A DNA stretch of 64,000 nt from Rhodococcus sp. IEGM 1409. GTDB taxonomy: Bacteria > Actinomycetota > Actinomycetes > Mycobacteriales > Mycobacteriaceae. A model generated the notes under the pieces. It made no database searches and had not been told where the DNA came from. It worked only from the letters and a program-made list of their open reading frames with translations. The stretch covers positions 124,001 through 188,000 of the forward strand of contig NZ_JASHKN010000003.1 in NCBI RefSeq assembly GCF_030056735.1. Direction: 5' to 3'. This document shows positions 25,681-35,374 of this stretch, one piece after another; the first letter of the stretch is position 1; each line of letters starts with the position of its first letter. Position numbers and translations under genes: made by a program.

Positions 25681-27054
25681 GTGAAGAGCACCGTCGAGCA
25701 GCTCAGCCCGACGCGAGTCCGTATCAACGTTGAGGTGCCCTTCGCGGAACTCAAGTCTGATTTCGACAAGGCCTACAAGGCCCTCGCGCAGCAGATTCGT
25801 CTCCCCGGCTTCCGTCCCGGCAAGGCTCCGGCCCGCCTCCTCGAAGCACGTGTCGGTCGCGGCGCTGTGCTCGAGCAGGTCGTCAACGACGCTCTGCCGT
25901 CGCGTTACTCCGAGGCTGTCACCAGCGCCGGCGTGAAGGCCATCGGCCAGCCCGAGATCGAGGTCACCAAGATCGAAGACGGCGAGCTCCTCGAGTTCAC
26001 CGCCGAGGTCGACGTGCGCCCCGAGATCGAGCTCCCTGACTTCAGCTCCATCAACGTCGAGGTCGATCCGATCGAGATCACCGACGAAGCCATCGAAGAG
26101 CAGTTGCTTTCGCTGCGTCAGCGTTTCGGCACCCTCACCGGCGTCGACCGCGCAGTCGAGGACGGCGACTTCGTCTCCATCGATCTGTCGGCCACCGTCG
26201 ACGGAGAGAACGTTGCCGAGGCAACCGCGAGCGGACTGTCGCACGAGGTCGGATCGGGCCAGCTCATCGAGGGCCTCGACGAAGCCATCATCGGCCTCAA
26301 GGCCGGCGAGTCCAAGGACTTCACGTCGACGCTGGTCGCCGGCGAGTACGCAGGCAAGGAAGCTGTTGTCACCGTGACCGTGCAGACGGTCAAGGAGCGC
26401 GAGCTTCCGACTGAGGACGACGAGTTCGCTCAGCTCGCCAGCGAGTTCGACACCCTGGAAGAACTGAAGGCAGACCTCCGTGAGCGCGTCGCACGCGTCC
26501 GCAAGGTCGAGCAGGCCGGTCAGATTCGCGACAAGGTTCTCGAGCAGCTGCTCGAGACCGTCGAGGTTCCGTTGCCGGAGGCCGTCGTCAAGGCCGAGGT
26601 CGACGCTGCACTGCACGACGCCGTTCACGGTCTCGATCACGACGAAGAGGCACTGAACAAGCTCCTCGAAGAGCAGGGCAGCAGCCGCGAAGAGTTCGAC
26701 AAGGATGCCCAGGAAGCCGCTGAGCGCTCCGTCAAGACGCAGCTCCTGCTCGACTCGATCGCCGATGCGGGCAACGTCACCGTCGGTCAGGACGAGCTCA
26801 CCGAGCGCATCTTGTTCCAGGCGCAGCGTTACGGCATGGCTCCTGAGCAGTTCATCCAGCAGATCCAGCAGGCCAACCAGCTCGGCGCCGTCTTCGCAGA
26901 CGTCCGTCGTGGCAAGGCTCTCGCGTCCGTCGTCGAGTCGGCCGGTGTCAAGGACACCTCCGGTGCCGTTGTCGACACCGCAGAGCTGTTCGGCAGCAGC
27001 GAAGACGAAATCGAAGCGGATGCGTCTGATTCCGCCGAGAGCGAAGACAAGTAA
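25681..27054 (+). CDS. tig: Trigger factor, ribosome-associated chaperone and peptidyl-prolyl isomerase
   Basis: The GTG at 25681 gives 457 residues, and an AAGGAG site lies about ten bases upstream. The N-terminal ribosome-binding domain includes V-E-V-P-F-A-E-L and the G-F-R-P-G-K-A-P signature that docks on ribosomal protein L23. A PPIase domain follows from about residue 150 to 240 (D-G-D-F-V-S-I-D-L). Then comes the helical substrate-binding C-domain, and the tail is acidic ([15 protein letters not shown]). The protein shelters nascent chains at the exit tunnel. The position before clpP1P2 is conserved across bacteria. A very long hairpin follows the stop. Confidence 0.96.
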   Translation: MKSTVEQLSPTRVRINVEVPFAELKSDFDKAYKALAQQIRLPGFRPGKAPARLLEARVGRGAVLEQVVNDALPSRYSEAVTSAGVKAIGQPEIEVTKIEDGELLEFTAEVDVRPEIELPDFSSINVEVDPIEITDEAIEEQLLSLRQRFGTLTGVDRAVEDGDFVSIDLSATVDGENVAEATASGLSHEVGSGQLIEGLDEAIIGLKAGESKDFTSTLVAGEYAGKEAVVTVTVQTVKERELPTEDDEFAQLASEFDTLEELKADLRERVARVRKVEQAGQIRDKVLEQLLETVEVPLPEAVVKAEVDAALHDAVHGLDHDEEALNKLLEEQGSSREEFDKDAQEAAERSVKTQLLLDSIADAGNVTVGQDELTERILFQAQRYGMAPEQFIQQIQQANQLGAVFADVRRGKALASVVESAGVKDTSGAVVDTAELFGSSEDEIEADASDSAESEDK

Positions 27055-27113
27055 AAACGCAGACGGACGGGTGTTTTCACCACGATCGACTGCACTGAGT
27101 TTTCCGCTTTGAG

Positions 27114-27155
27114 CGAAGTAGGGCGGCACCGGGACTCCGGTGCCGCCCTACTTCG
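27114..27155. terminator. Strong terminator after tig
   Basis: A perfect 19-bp stem is formed by CGAAGTAGGGCGGCACCGG and its complement around a 4-base loop, GACT. It separates tig from clpP1. Confidence 0.9.
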
Positions 27156-27231
27156 TTACTGTCTGTGTCAGTAGAAGTGTTTCGCATAGACGATCCACCG
27201 CACAAGTAGATCCACATAGAAGGCAGGTACC

Positions 27232-27858
27232 GTGACTTCCAATCACCTGGAGACTTTGCAGAGTCCCGCCATGACTTCAGCGACCGCTGGGTTGAACCTC
27301 AGCGACTCGGTGTACGAGCGCTTGCTGCGAGAGCGCATCATTTTCCTCGGTACCCAGGTCGATGACGACATCGCCAACAAGCTGTGCGCACAGATTCTGC
27401 TGCTCTCGGCCGAGGACCCGACGCGAGACATCTCGCTCTACATCAACTCGCCCGGTGGATCCGTGACCGCAGGTATGGCGATCTTCGACACCATGCAGTT
27501 CGCCGAGTGCGACATCGCCACCTTCGGCATGGGCCTTGCGGCGTCGATGGGTCAGTTCCTCCTCTCGGCCGGCACCAAGGGCAAGCGTTACGCACTGCCT
27601 CACGCCCGCATCATGATGCACCAGCCGTCCGCCGGTATCGGTGGTTCCGCCAGCGACATCGCGATCATGGCTGAGCAGTTCAAGCACACCAAGCGTGAAA
27701 TGGCCGAGCTGATCGCTCAGCACACCGGTCAGACGGTCGAGCAGATCACCGCGGACTCCGACCGTGACCGTTGGTTCACGGCGAAGGAAGCTCTCGAGTA
27801 CGGCTTCGTCGACCACGTCGTCTCCCGTGCGAATCAGGCCGGCGGCACCGGCAACTGA
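27232..27858 (+). CDS. clpP1: ATP-dependent Clp protease proteolytic subunit 1
   Basis: This 208-residue serine protease subunit has the catalytic Ser105 in G-L-A-A-S-M-G, His130 in I-M-M-H-Q-P and Asp179 in D-R-D-R-W. In actinobacteria ClpP1 and ClpP2 form a mixed tetradecamer that is fed by ClpX or ClpC1 and is essential in mycobacteria. GTG 27232 is supported by a nearby G-rich site; the ATG at 27271 would shorten the N-terminus by 13 residues and is closer to the usual length. clpP2 follows after 48 bases, so the two form an operon. Confidence 0.96.
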   Translation: MTSNHLETLQSPAMTSATAGLNLSDSVYERLLRERIIFLGTQVDDDIANKLCAQILLLSAEDPTRDISLYINSPGGSVTAGMAIFDTMQFAECDIATFGMGLAASMGQFLLSAGTKGKRYALPHARIMMHQPSAGIGGSASDIAIMAEQFKHTKREMAELIAQHTGQTVEQITADSDRDRWFTAKEALEYGFVDHVVSRANQAGGTGN

Positions 27859-27906
27859 GCCGGTTCGTCCATCCTTTCGCTGCCCAATTCATACTTTGGA
27901 GAACTG

Positions 27907-28569
27907 ATGACCAATCTTTTCGGAGCTAACTCGCTGGGCGGCCAGGCGCCGTCGGGCCCCCAATCGCGCTACATCCTGCCCCAGTTCACGGAGCAGACCA
28001 GCTACGGCGTCAAGACGTCCGACCCGTACAACAAGCTGTTCGAGGAGCGCATCATCTTCCTCGGCTCGCAGGTCGACGACATCTCCGCCAACGACCTGAT
28101 GGCGCAGTTGTTGGTTCTCGAATCGCAGGATCCGGACCGCGACATCACCATGTACATCAACTCGCCCGGTGGTTCGTTCACCGCGCTGATGGCGATCTAC
28201 GACACGATGCAGTACGTCCGTGCCGACATTTCCACCGTCTGCCTCGGTCAGGCTGCTTCGGCAGCTGCCGTGCTTCTCGCCGGTGGTACGCCGGGCAAGC
28301 GCTTCGCGCTCCCCAACTCGCGCATTCTGATCCACCAGCCGGCCACGGGCGGCATCCAGGGTCAGGTTTCCGATCTGGAGATCCAGGCTGCGGAGATCGA
28401 GCGTATGCGTCGACTCATGGAGAGCACGCTGTCGCTGCACACCGGCAAGGATCCGGAGACCATTCGCGTCGACACCGATCGCGACAAGATCCTCACGGCC
28501 GAGCAGGCCAAGGAGTACGGCATCATCGACGACGTGCTCGCTTACCGGAAGCTCAGCGCACAGAAGTAG
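27907..28569 (+). CDS. clpP2: ATP-dependent Clp protease proteolytic subunit 2
   Basis: This 220-residue ClpP paralogue has Ser118 in G-Q-A-A-S-A-A-A, His143 in I-L-I-H-Q-P and Asp193 in D-R-D-K-I-L-T. The N-terminal extension of about 30 residues is likely a propeptide, as processing is known for the family. ATG 27907 follows a GGAGA site. It pairs with ClpP1 to make the active mixed ring. The transcription unit ends at a 13-bp hairpin beginning eight bases after the stop. Confidence 0.96.
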   Translation: MTNLFGANSLGGQAPSGPQSRYILPQFTEQTSYGVKTSDPYNKLFEERIIFLGSQVDDISANDLMAQLLVLESQDPDRDITMYINSPGGSFTALMAIYDTMQYVRADISTVCLGQAASAAAVLLAGGTPGKRFALPNSRILIHQPATGGIQGQVSDLEIQAAEIERMRRLMESTLSLHTGKDPETIRVDTDRDKILTAEQAKEYGIIDDVLAYRKLSAQK

Positions 28570-28576
28570 TCGATTT

Positions 28577-28622
28577 CCGCCTCGTGTCGAGGATCTGTAT
28601 CCCGATTCCCGACACGAGGCGG
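28577..28622. terminator. Terminator after clpP2
   Basis: The arms CCGCCTCGTGTCG and CGACACGAGGCGG are perfect complements of 13 bases, starting eight bases after the clpP2 stop codon. Confidence 0.85.
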
Positions 28623-28927
28623 ACACGTCGAGAAGTGCCAGGTGGAAGGCTTGCCAGGCCGAAATCTCGGCACTTTTCTTTTTTATCCGCAGGCGAAATG
28701 CCGAGAACAGGTCGACCCCGTTCGGGATCTGCGGGTACCGTCACTTCACGGGCTGGTTCTCGACCGGCGTTCTGCGATTGTTAGACCAGATTTGTTCGAT
28801 CAGTTTGTTGATCAGTTTGTCTGATCTGACAACTCTGACCTGACAACTACCGACGTACTGCGGAGCATCTCGACCGATCGAGTGGCGGCGAGTGCACGTA
28901 CATGAAGGAAAGTAGGGACCTCACGAG
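28623..28927. other. clpX upstream region without genes
   Basis: No coding frame is convincing. The stretch contains a T-rich tract near 28676-28686, CTCGGCA and TGCCGAG as a distant inverted pair, and short direct repeats (GATCAGTTTGT twice, CTGACAACT twice) close to 28797-28850. It likely holds the clpX promoter and leader. Confidence 0.45.
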
Positions 28928-30208
28928 ATGGCACGCATCGGCGACGGCGGGGATCTGCTCAAGTGCTCTTTCTGCGGTAAGAGTCAGAAGCAGGTCAAAA
29001 AGCTCATTGCAGGACCCGGGGTGTACATCTGCGACGAGTGCATCGACCTCTGCAACGAGATCATCGAAGAGGAATTGGCCGAGTCGAGCGAGGTCAAGCT
29101 CGACGAGCTTCCCAAGCCTGCGGAGATCCGAGAATTCCTCGAGAACTACGTCATCGGTCAGGACTCCGCCAAGCGGACGCTGGCCGTGGCCGTCTACAAC
29201 CACTACAAGCGCATTCAGGCCGGCGACAAGGGCCGTGATGCGCGGGGTGAGACGGTTGAGCTCGCAAAATCCAACATCTTGATGCTCGGCCCCACCGGCT
29301 GCGGCAAGACGTACCTCGCTCAGACTCTCGCAAAGATGCTCAATGTCCCGTTCGCCATCGCCGACGCGACGGCGTTGACCGAGGCCGGCTATGTCGGTGA
29401 GGACGTCGAGAACATTCTGCTCAAGCTGATTCAGGCTGCCGACTACGACGTCAAGCGCGCCGAGACCGGAATCATCTACATCGACGAGGTCGACAAGATC
29501 GCGCGTAAGAGTGAGAACCCGTCGATCACGCGTGACGTGTCCGGTGAAGGTGTCCAGCAGGCGTTGCTGAAGATCCTCGAAGGTACGCAGGCGAGTGTCC
29601 CGCCGCAGGGTGGCCGTAAGCACCCGCACCAGGAATTCATCCAGATCGACACCACGAACGTGCTGTTCATCGTCGCGGGCGCTTTCGCCGGTCTCGAGCG
29701 GATCGTCTCCGATCGTGTGGGCAAGCGCGGTATCGGTTTCGGTGCCGAGGTTCGGTCAAAGGCCGAACTGGATACGGTCGATCGTTTTGCCGAGGTCATG
29801 CCGGAGGATTTGATCAAGTTCGGTCTGATCCCCGAGTTCATCGGCCGACTGCCGATGATCGCGTCGGTGACCAACCTCGACAAGGAATCCCTCGTTCAGA
29901 TCCTGTCGGAGCCGAAGAACGCTCTCGTCAAGCAGTACCGTCGACTCTTCGACATGGACGGCGTCGAACTCGAGTTCACCGAAGAGGCGCTCGACGCGAT
30001 CGCCGATCAGGCGATCTTGCGTGGAACCGGTGCTCGTGGCCTGCGCGCCATCATGGAAGAGGTTCTTCTTCCGGTGATGTACGACATTCCCAGCCGTGAC
30101 GACGTCGAAAAGGTGGTTGTCACCGCGGAGACCGTCAACGACAACGTACTTCCGACCATCGTTCCGCGTAAGCCGGAACGTGGCGAGCGTCGCGACAAGA
30201 CGGCGTAG
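28928..30208 (+). CDS. clpX: ATP-dependent Clp protease ATP-binding subunit ClpX
   Basis: This 426-residue AAA+ unfoldase has the N-terminal zinc-binding domain C13-S-F-C16 and C35-D-E-C38, which dimerises and recruits substrates. Walker A is G-P-T-G-C-G-K-T at residues 121-128, and Walker B lies in [10 protein letters not shown] sensor-2 arginine lies in G-A-R-G-L-R. It unfolds tagged proteins and threads them into ClpP1P2, encoded just upstream but separated by a terminator, so it has its own promoter. The start is ATG 28928. A strong terminator follows. Confidence 0.97.
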   Translation: MARIGDGGDLLKCSFCGKSQKQVKKLIAGPGVYICDECIDLCNEIIEEELAESSEVKLDELPKPAEIREFLENYVIGQDSAKRTLAVAVYNHYKRIQAGDKGRDARGETVELAKSNILMLGPTGCGKTYLAQTLAKMLNVPFAIADATALTEAGYVGEDVENILLKLIQAADYDVKRAETGIIYIDEVDKIARKSENPSITRDVSGEGVQQALLKILEGTQASVPPQGGRKHPHQEFIQIDTTNVLFIVAGAFAGLERIVSDRVGKRGIGFGAEVRSKAELDTVDRFAEVMPEDLIKFGLIPEFIGRLPMIASVTNLDKESLVQILSEPKNALVKQYRRLFDMDGVELEFTEEALDAIADQAILRGTGARGLRAIMEEVLLPVMYDIPSRDDVEKVVVTAETVNDNVLPTIVPRKPERGERRDKTA

Positions 30209-30226
30209 AAACTCTGAAACGACTGT

Positions 30227-30256
30227 GGCCCGGCATCTCTCGTGAGATGCCGGGCC
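30227..30256. terminator. Terminator after clpX
   Basis: The arms GGCCCGGCATCTC and GAGATGCCGGGCC pair perfectly around a 4-base loop. It lies between convergent clpX and the MFS transporter gene and may serve both. Confidence 0.9.
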
Positions 30257-30292
30257 GCAGTGGTTCGTGCAGGATGTCTCTGGGGTATTCGG

Positions 30293-31636
30293 CTAGATGG
30301 GGTTGCCGAGTTCCTTGAGGGGAGTGCGGAACGTCTCCTTGGCGGTGAACGCCGAGATTGCGCAGATGACGCACGCCACTGAAGTCAGAATGGCGACGGG
30401 CATCCAATGCGTCTTGTCGCCGCCCATGAGGGCGTTGCCGATGGCGGGGGCAAAGCCTGCGAGGGCGAAGCCGACCTGGGTGCCGATTGCGATGCCCGAG
30501 TAGCGGACCTTGGTGTTGAACATCTCGGAGTAGAACGACGGCCAGATGGCGTTCGGGGCCGCGTAGAAGACCGACATCAATCCGATTGCGGCGAGGAAGA
30601 TCAGGGGGACGTTGCCGCTGGCGATTGCGCCGAAGTACACGTAGATGAACACTGCGCTACCGAGCGCGCCACCGATGAACAGCGGCCTGCGACCGATTCG
30701 GTCGGAGAGCATCGCCCAGGCGGGCTGACTGAGCAATGCCACAGCGTTGGCTGCGATGGCAACCCAGAGCATGGTCGACTTCGGAATCCCCACTTCTTCG
30801 GTGGTGGCGAAGGCGAGTCCGAAGACGGAGAAGATGGTCGAGACGACGGCGATGAAAGCGCAGCAGATCACGCGAATCAGATTTGCGCTGTGGGTGCGAA
30901 GAAGATCGGCGACAGGCAATTTGGCGACGGTCTTGGATTCCTGCTGCTGGGTGAACTCTTCGGGTTCTTCGAGCCTGAGACGCATGATGTATGCCGCGAC
31001 CAGAACGATCAGGCTGCCCCAGAACGGGATGCGCCAGCCCCACGTGTAGAGGATGTCGTCGGGGAGTGCAGCGATGGGCAGGAACACGAGGCTGGCGAGG
31101 ATGAAGCCGGCCTGGGTGCCGTTGAGGGTCCAACTGCAGAAGAATGCGCGTCGACCTTCGGGAGCGTGTTCGAGGGTCAGTGAGCTGGCACCGCTCTGTT
31201 CACCCGCGGCGGAGATGCCCTGAGCGATTCTCATCAGGACCAGAAGTATCGGTGCAAAAACTCCGATCGAATCGGCGCTGGGAATACATCCGATGAGGAA
31301 GGTGGCTGCGCCCATCAGAATGAGCGTGAGCAGCATGATCTTCTTGCGGCCGACGCGGTCACCGAAATGGCCGAGGACCACTGCACCGAGGGGACGCGCG
31401 ACGTACGCGACACCGAATGTGGCCAGCGAAAGCAGTGCCGCATGTCCGCTGTCCGGGAAGAACACCGTGGGGAAGATGAGCGCAGCGGCAGAGGCGTAGA
31501 TGTAGAAGTCGTAGTACTCGAGCATGCTGCCGAGAAACGACGACGTTGCTGCGCGCTTGACCTTGGTTGTGTCCGGCCTGGCCAAGGATCCCGCCTCTGG
31601 GCCGGACGGTGTAACCGTGCTAGCTGACATGCTCAT
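30293..31636 (-). CDS. MFS transporter, metabolite:H+ symporter (MHS) type; likely shikimate/quinate uptake
   Basis: This 447-residue, 12-span transporter has the MHS-family N-terminus S-S-F-L-G-S-M-L-E-Y-Y-D-F-Y-I-Y. The loop 2-3 signature is F-G-D-R-V-G-R-K-K, and G-E-Q-S-G-A lies in span 5. Relatives carry ShiA (shikimate), ProP and dicarboxylates. The substrate is inferred from context: the divergent operon at 34925-38162 encodes quinate/shikimate breakdown, and the gene shares a candidate operator half-site upstream (31755-31769) with that operon. It is analogous in role to QsuA of Corynebacterium glutamicum. The ATG at 31634-31636 follows a GGAG-like site (CAGGAGATGAGC). Confidence 0.82.
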   Translation of the reverse strand: MSMSASTVTPSGPEAGSLARPDTTKVKRAATSSFLGSMLEYYDFYIYASAAALIFPTVFFPDSGHAALLSLATFGVAYVARPLGAVVLGHFGDRVGRKKIMLLTLILMGAATFLIGCIPSADSIGVFAPILLVLMRIAQGISAAGEQSGASSLTLEHAPEGRRAFFCSWTLNGTQAGFILASLVFLPIAALPDDILYTWGWRIPFWGSLIVLVAAYIMRLRLEEPEEFTQQQESKTVAKLPVADLLRTHSANLIRVICCAFIAVVSTIFSVFGLAFATTEEVGIPKSTMLWVAIAANAVALLSQPAWAMLSDRIGRRPLFIGGALGSAVFIYVYFGAIASGNVPLIFLAAIGLMSVFYAAPNAIWPSFYSEMFNTKVRYSGIAIGTQVGFALAGFAPAIGNALMGGDKTHWMPVAILTSVACVICAISAFTAKETFRTPLKELGNPI

Positions 31637-31754
31637 CTCCTGGGTGGAAGCGTCGTGGAGGCTCTACATCCGCCGATAGTGTTCGTATTGAGAACGTCTG
31701 TGCGGAGAGCGATACAAGGAATGTAACCGACGCCACAGCAACTACACAAGATTA

Positions 31755-31769
31755 TTAACCAAATAGTTC
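31755..31769. promoter_or_regulatory. Candidate TetR operator upstream of the MHS transporter
   Basis: The sequence TTAACCAAATAGTTC contains the TAGTTC half-site that forms the perfect palindrome at 34870-34887 before aroQ. The other half matches only partly. Co-regulation of transporter and catabolic operon is inferred. Confidence 0.3.
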
Positions 31770-31820
31770 ATAAAAATCTACGGGTGAACTCATCGCACGT
31801 CGAAACTGCAGTTCAGGGGG

Positions 31821-34052
31821 TCAGGAGGCCGGCTGCCCTGCGGCCGCCACCAACTGCTCCACCTGTTCCTCGGTGATCCCCAGGCCGAAGGTGGCGAGCT
31901 TTCCGAGCGGCATCGAACCGGCGAGCGCCATCATTTCGGGGCTCACCGACTGCGCACCTTCGCCTGCCGCGGCGGACATGGCGGACATGGCGGCGCCGAG
32001 AACGACACTGCCGACGGGATGGGCGAGCCATTCACCGATGGTCGACATGGCGTCGAGCGTGCCGACGCCGACGTTTCCGGCCAGAGTGATCGTGTCGGTG
32101 GTCGCGATGTCCCGAGACGAGAAGCCGACGCGGATCTCGTAGTCGCCGGGTTCGATCGCCCAGTCCTGTGCCGTTATGGACCAGTAGGCAAATGCCCTGG
32201 TATCGAGCGTGATGGTCACAGTCGCAGATTCGTCGGGGTCGAGGTGGACCTTGGCAAAACCCTTCAATTCCTGGGCGGGACGGTCGACGCCTTCCGAGGC
32301 GCCGTGAACGTAGACCTGAACGACGGTGCTGCCCGCTCGATCGCCGCTGTTGCGCACGGTGACGGTCACTTCGGCGGAGTTCTCGCCGGCGTCGACGGTC
32401 GTATCGGTGATGTCGAAGGTGGTGTAGCTCAGCCCGAACCCGAACGGGTACGCCACCTCACGCAGAGCGGAGTCGTAGTAGCGGTACCCGACGTACAGTC
32501 CTTCGCCGTAGCGCACGTGCTGCTGTGATCCCGGGAAATGCAGATACGACGGATTGTCTTGGAGGCGAAGCGGAATGGTCTCCGTGAGACGCCCGGACGG
32601 ATTCGTGATGCCGAATAAGAGATCTGCAATCGCAGAGCCGCCGGCCTGGCCGAGTAGCCAACCCTCGAGGATTGCGGCTGCATGATTCTTCCAGGGCTCG
32701 ATCGAAATCACGGCTCCGTTGGAGAGCACGACGACGGTGTTGGGGTTCGCGCCGTGTACCGCTTCCAGCAGGGCAATCTGGTCGGCGGGCAACTCGATGT
32801 CGGTTCGGTCGAACCCTTCGGATTCGGTGGCGGACGGTAGTCCGAGGAAGAGCACGGCGACGTCAGCGCGGCGCGCAGCGTCGACAGCCTCGTCGACCAT
32901 GTCGCTGTCTGGAGTGCCGTCGAATGTGAAGCCCGGTGCGAAGGTGACGCGGTCGGCGCCTTCGAGGTCGAGGATCGCGTCCAAGGCATTGTCGAGCAGG
33001 GTCGGAACGACCTGTGAACTTCCTGCCCCCTGATACCGCGGGCTGCACGCGAATTCGCCGATCACCGCGACGGTTTGCCCGCCGGGCGTCAGTGGCAGTA
33101 ATTCGCCGTCGTTCGCAAGGAGAACAGCGGACTCCGCTGCCGCAGTCCGAGCCAACTCGTGGTGACGCGCGACGTCGTACGTGTGGCCTTCGGTGCGCGC
33201 AGCGGCGGTGCGTTTCACCAGCGTCGACAGTCGCTCGGCTGCAGTGGTGAGCACGGATTCGTCAAGGTCGCCGCCGCGCACGGCGTCGACGATCTGGGTA
33301 TCGGTTCCGGTCGGCGGCATTTCCAGGTCGAGGCCAGCGGCGAGTGCCGCCACGCGGTCGTTGACTGCTCCCCAGTCCGAGACGACGAGGCCGTCGAAGC
33401 CCCACTGCTCGCGGAGTACCTCGGTGAGCAGCCAATGGTTCTGGCTCGAGTACACACCGTTGATCTTGTTGTACGAGCACATGACCGTCGTCGGGGCCGC
33501 AGTCTTGACGGCGTACTCGAATCCGGCCAGATAGATCTCGCGCAGCGTCCGCTCGTCGACGTCGGCGCTGACTCTCATCCGGTCGTGCTCTTGGTTGTTG
33601 GCAGCGAAATGCTTGAGCGAGGTTCCGACGCCGCGAGACTGGATGCCGGTGATCAGCGCCGCCGCGACGCGGCCGGAGAGGAATGGGTCCTCGGAGACGT
33701 ATTCGAAGTTCCGGCCGCACAAGGGGGATCGTTTGATATTGATACCGGGACCGAGGAGAACCGAGACCTGTTCGGCTTTGGCCTCGTCGCCCAGGGCCTC
33801 ACCGACCTGGCGGATGAGGTCGAGGTTCCACGACGAGCCCAACCCGACTGCCGGTGGGAAACACGTCGCGGGAATGCTGTGGCCGAGTCCGAGCGCGTCG
33901 CCGCCCTCGGGTTGTTTCCGGACTCCGTGCGGACCGTCGGTCAGCAGTATCGACTCGATTCCGGCGACAGACTGGCTGTGCCAGAAATCCGAGCCGGACG
34001 TCAACGACGCCTTCTCCTCGAGTGAAAGCCCGTCTAGGTAATTCTCGGTCAC
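31821..34052 (-). CDS. Beta-glucosidase, glycoside hydrolase family 3
   Basis: This GH3 enzyme has about 743 residues. The GTG at 34050-34052 was chosen over the upstream GTG because GGGAGGA lies five to six bases before it. The N-terminal barrel includes L-T-D-G-P-H-G-V-R, K-H-F-A-A-N-N-Q-E and the nucleophile Asp in G-L-V-V-S-D-W-G-A-V. The second domain has A-V-L-L-A-N-D-G-E-L-L-P-L, and a fibronectin III-like C-terminal domain follows. There is no signal peptide, so it acts inside the cell on imported glucosides. It sits between the TetR regulator and the MHS transporter of the quinate/shikimate cluster, so it may free quinate or related aglycones from plant glucosides. The last 80 residues are unusually rich in Ala, Gly and Met and resemble no known domain. 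Confidence 0.9.
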   Translation of the reverse strand: MTENYLDGLSLEEKASLTSGSDFWHSQSVAGIESILLTDGPHGVRKQPEGGDALGLGHSIPATCFPPAVGLGSSWNLDLIRQVGEALGDEAKAEQVSVLLGPGINIKRSPLCGRNFEYVSEDPFLSGRVAAALITGIQSRGVGTSLKHFAANNQEHDRMRVSADVDERTLREIYLAGFEYAVKTAAPTTVMCSYNKINGVYSSQNHWLLTEVLREQWGFDGLVVSDWGAVNDRVAALAAGLDLEMPPTGTDTQIVDAVRGGDLDESVLTTAAERLSTLVKRTAAARTEGHTYDVARHHELARTAAAESAVLLANDGELLPLTPGGQTVAVIGEFACSPRYQGAGSSQVVPTLLDNALDAILDLEGADRVTFAPGFTFDGTPDSDMVDEAVDAARRADVAVLFLGLPSATESEGFDRTDIELPADQIALLEAVHGANPNTVVVLSNGAVISIEPWKNHAAAILEGWLLGQAGGSAIADLLFGITNPSGRLTETIPLRLQDNPSYLHFPGSQQHVRYGEGLYVGYRYYDSALREVAYPFGFGLSYTTFDITDTTVDAGENSAEVTVTVRNSGDRAGSTVVQVYVHGASEGVDRPAQELKGFAKVHLDPDESATVTITLDTRAFAYWSITAQDWAIEPGDYEIRVGFSSRDIATTDTITLAGNVGVGTLDAMSTIGEWLAHPVGSVVLGAAMSAMSAAAGEGAQSVSPEMMALAGSMPLGKLATFGLGITEEQVEQLVAAAGQPAS

Positions 34053-34123
34053 GTCATTCCTCCCGGTGGCTGCTGTGAGTTCCACTCACCACCGTAGGGG
34101 GATTTTTCGGACTTCGGGGTGGG

Positions 34124-34798
34124 TCAGGACGGCGTCGGTGAGGTCAGGAACGCAACGACCATGTCGCCGAGCATCGTTCGTAGATGTTCGCGATGGGTCG
34201 AGTCGGTCAGATCACGGTCGAAGAGCGCTTTGAACGTGTGGCGGTTGGCGATGCGGAAGACGCAGTAACTGCTGATCAACATGTGAATATCGAGAGCATC
34301 GACGTCGGAGCGGAATACCCCCGCCTGCTGCCCGTCGTGGAGGATCTGCGAGACCAGGTCGGCGGCGGGTGCCCCGAGGCCGCTGAGTTGCTCGGACTTC
34401 TCGATGTACTCACCGCGGAGCATGTTCTCGTTGGCCACCAGCCGAATGAAGTTCGGGTGCTGTTCGTGGTGGTCGAAGGTGAGTTCGGCCAACGCGCGGA
34501 CTGCTGAGGTGGGGTTCAATCCCTCGAGGTCGAGTTCACGTTCCTGCGCACGAATCACGCTGTACGCGTGCTCGAGGACAGATTTGTACAGTCCTTCCTT
34601 GTCGGTGAAGTAGTAGTAGATCATCCGCTTGGTGGTGTGCGTCTTGGTTGCGATCTCGTCCACCCGAGCGCCGGCGAAGCCCTTGTCGGCAAACTCCTCG
34701 GTGGCGACGGCGATGATGTTCACCCTGGTCAGATCACTGTTTCGGCGTCGCTTCTCCGGCTTCGACGCCACGGAGTTCACTGACTGCTCGGAAACCAT
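34124..34798 (-). CDS. TetR family transcriptional regulator of the quinate/shikimate cluster
   Basis: This 224-residue repressor has an N-terminal helix-turn-helix at about residues 25-70: I-I-A-V-A-T-E-E-F-A-D-K-G-F-A-G-A-R-V-D-E-I-A, then T-T-K-R-M-I-Y-Y-Y-F-T-D-K-E-G-L-Y. A helical ligand-binding domain follows. It is divergent from aroQ, and a perfect palindrome lies in the shared 126-bp intergenic region. This arrangement suggests control of the catabolic operon and of itself, with quinate, shikimate or a later intermediate as inducer. The start is ATG 34798. The GH3 gene lies downstream on the same strand. Confidence 0.85.
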   Translation of the reverse strand: MVSEQSVNSVASKPEKRRRNSDLTRVNIIAVATEEFADKGFAGARVDEIATKTHTTKRMIYYYFTDKEGLYKSVLEHAYSVIRAQERELDLEGLNPTSAVRALAELTFDHHEQHPNFIRLVANENMLRGEYIEKSEQLSGLGAPAADLVSQILHDGQQAGVFRSDVDALDIHMLISSYCVFRIANRHTFKALFDRDLTDSTHREHLRTMLGDMVVAFLTSPTPS

Positions 34799-34869
34799 GT
34801 GCTCACTCTATCTGTCAGCAGTTTGTCGACTTTGCTTGTCGAGTTCGCGTCGGGGGAGTAAGGTCCACT

Positions 34870-34887
34870 GAACTAACTCACTAGTTC
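34870..34887. promoter_or_regulatory. Palindromic operator candidate (GAACTA-N6-TAGTTC)
   Basis: A perfect 6-bp inverted repeat with a 6-base spacer lies between the TetR gene and aroQ. It is the natural binding site for the divergent regulator. It is followed by the AT-rich CATTAATCT, which may be a promoter element. Confidence 0.55.
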
Positions 34888-34924
34888 GTACATTAATCTC
34901 GAACGTCGACACCGAGGTGCCCTG

Positions 34925-35374
34925 ATGACTCCATCTCCACCGGTTCTGGTTCTCAACGGGCCCAACTTGAATTTGTTGGGCCAGCGCCAACCGGAGTTCT
35001 ACGGGACGGACACCTTGGACGACGTCGTTTCCCGCTGCGAAGTTGCGGCCGAGAAGTTCGGAGCGGTGGTCGAAGCAAAGCAGTCGAACCACGAGGGTCA
35101 ACTGATCGATTGGATCCACGAGGCCAGGGGAAGAGTCGCTGGCATCGTCATCAATCCCGGTGGGTATTCGCATACCTCCGTTGCGTTGCGCGACGCTCTG
35201 GTCACACTCGACGTCCCCGTGGTGGAGGTGCACATCAGCAACATCCACGGCCGCGAAGAATTCCGTCACCACTCCTACGTGTCCGGGATCGCCGACGCGG
35301 TCATCTGCGGGTTGGGAATCGACGGTTACAGCGCCGCAGTCGAATTCGTCTGCATCCGAGAAGGGAAGAACTGA
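34925..35374 (+). CDS. aroQ: 3-dehydroquinate dehydratase, type II
   Basis: This 149-residue type II dehydroquinase converts 3-dehydroquinate to 3-dehydroshikimate. Family blocks are [19 protein letters not shown], with the catalytic Tyr, and [34 protein letters not shown], with the catalytic His, follows. In this context it is catabolic (QsuC-like) rather than part of aromatic amino acid synthesis. Its stop overlaps the next start as TGATG, so the genes are coupled. Confidence 0.95.
   Translation: MTPSPPVLVLNGPNLNLLGQRQPEFYGTDTLDDVVSRCEVAAEKFGAVVEAKQSNHEGQLIDWIHEARGRVAGIVINPGGYSHTSVALRDALVTLDVPVVEVHISNIHGREEFRHHSYVSGIADAVICGLGIDGYSAAVEFVCIREGKN

Noticed and set aside
25537..27129. 530-codon frame on the strand opposite tig
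   Set aside because: It is a mirror of the tig coding sequence, produced by the high G+C third-position pattern; tig itself is unambiguous.
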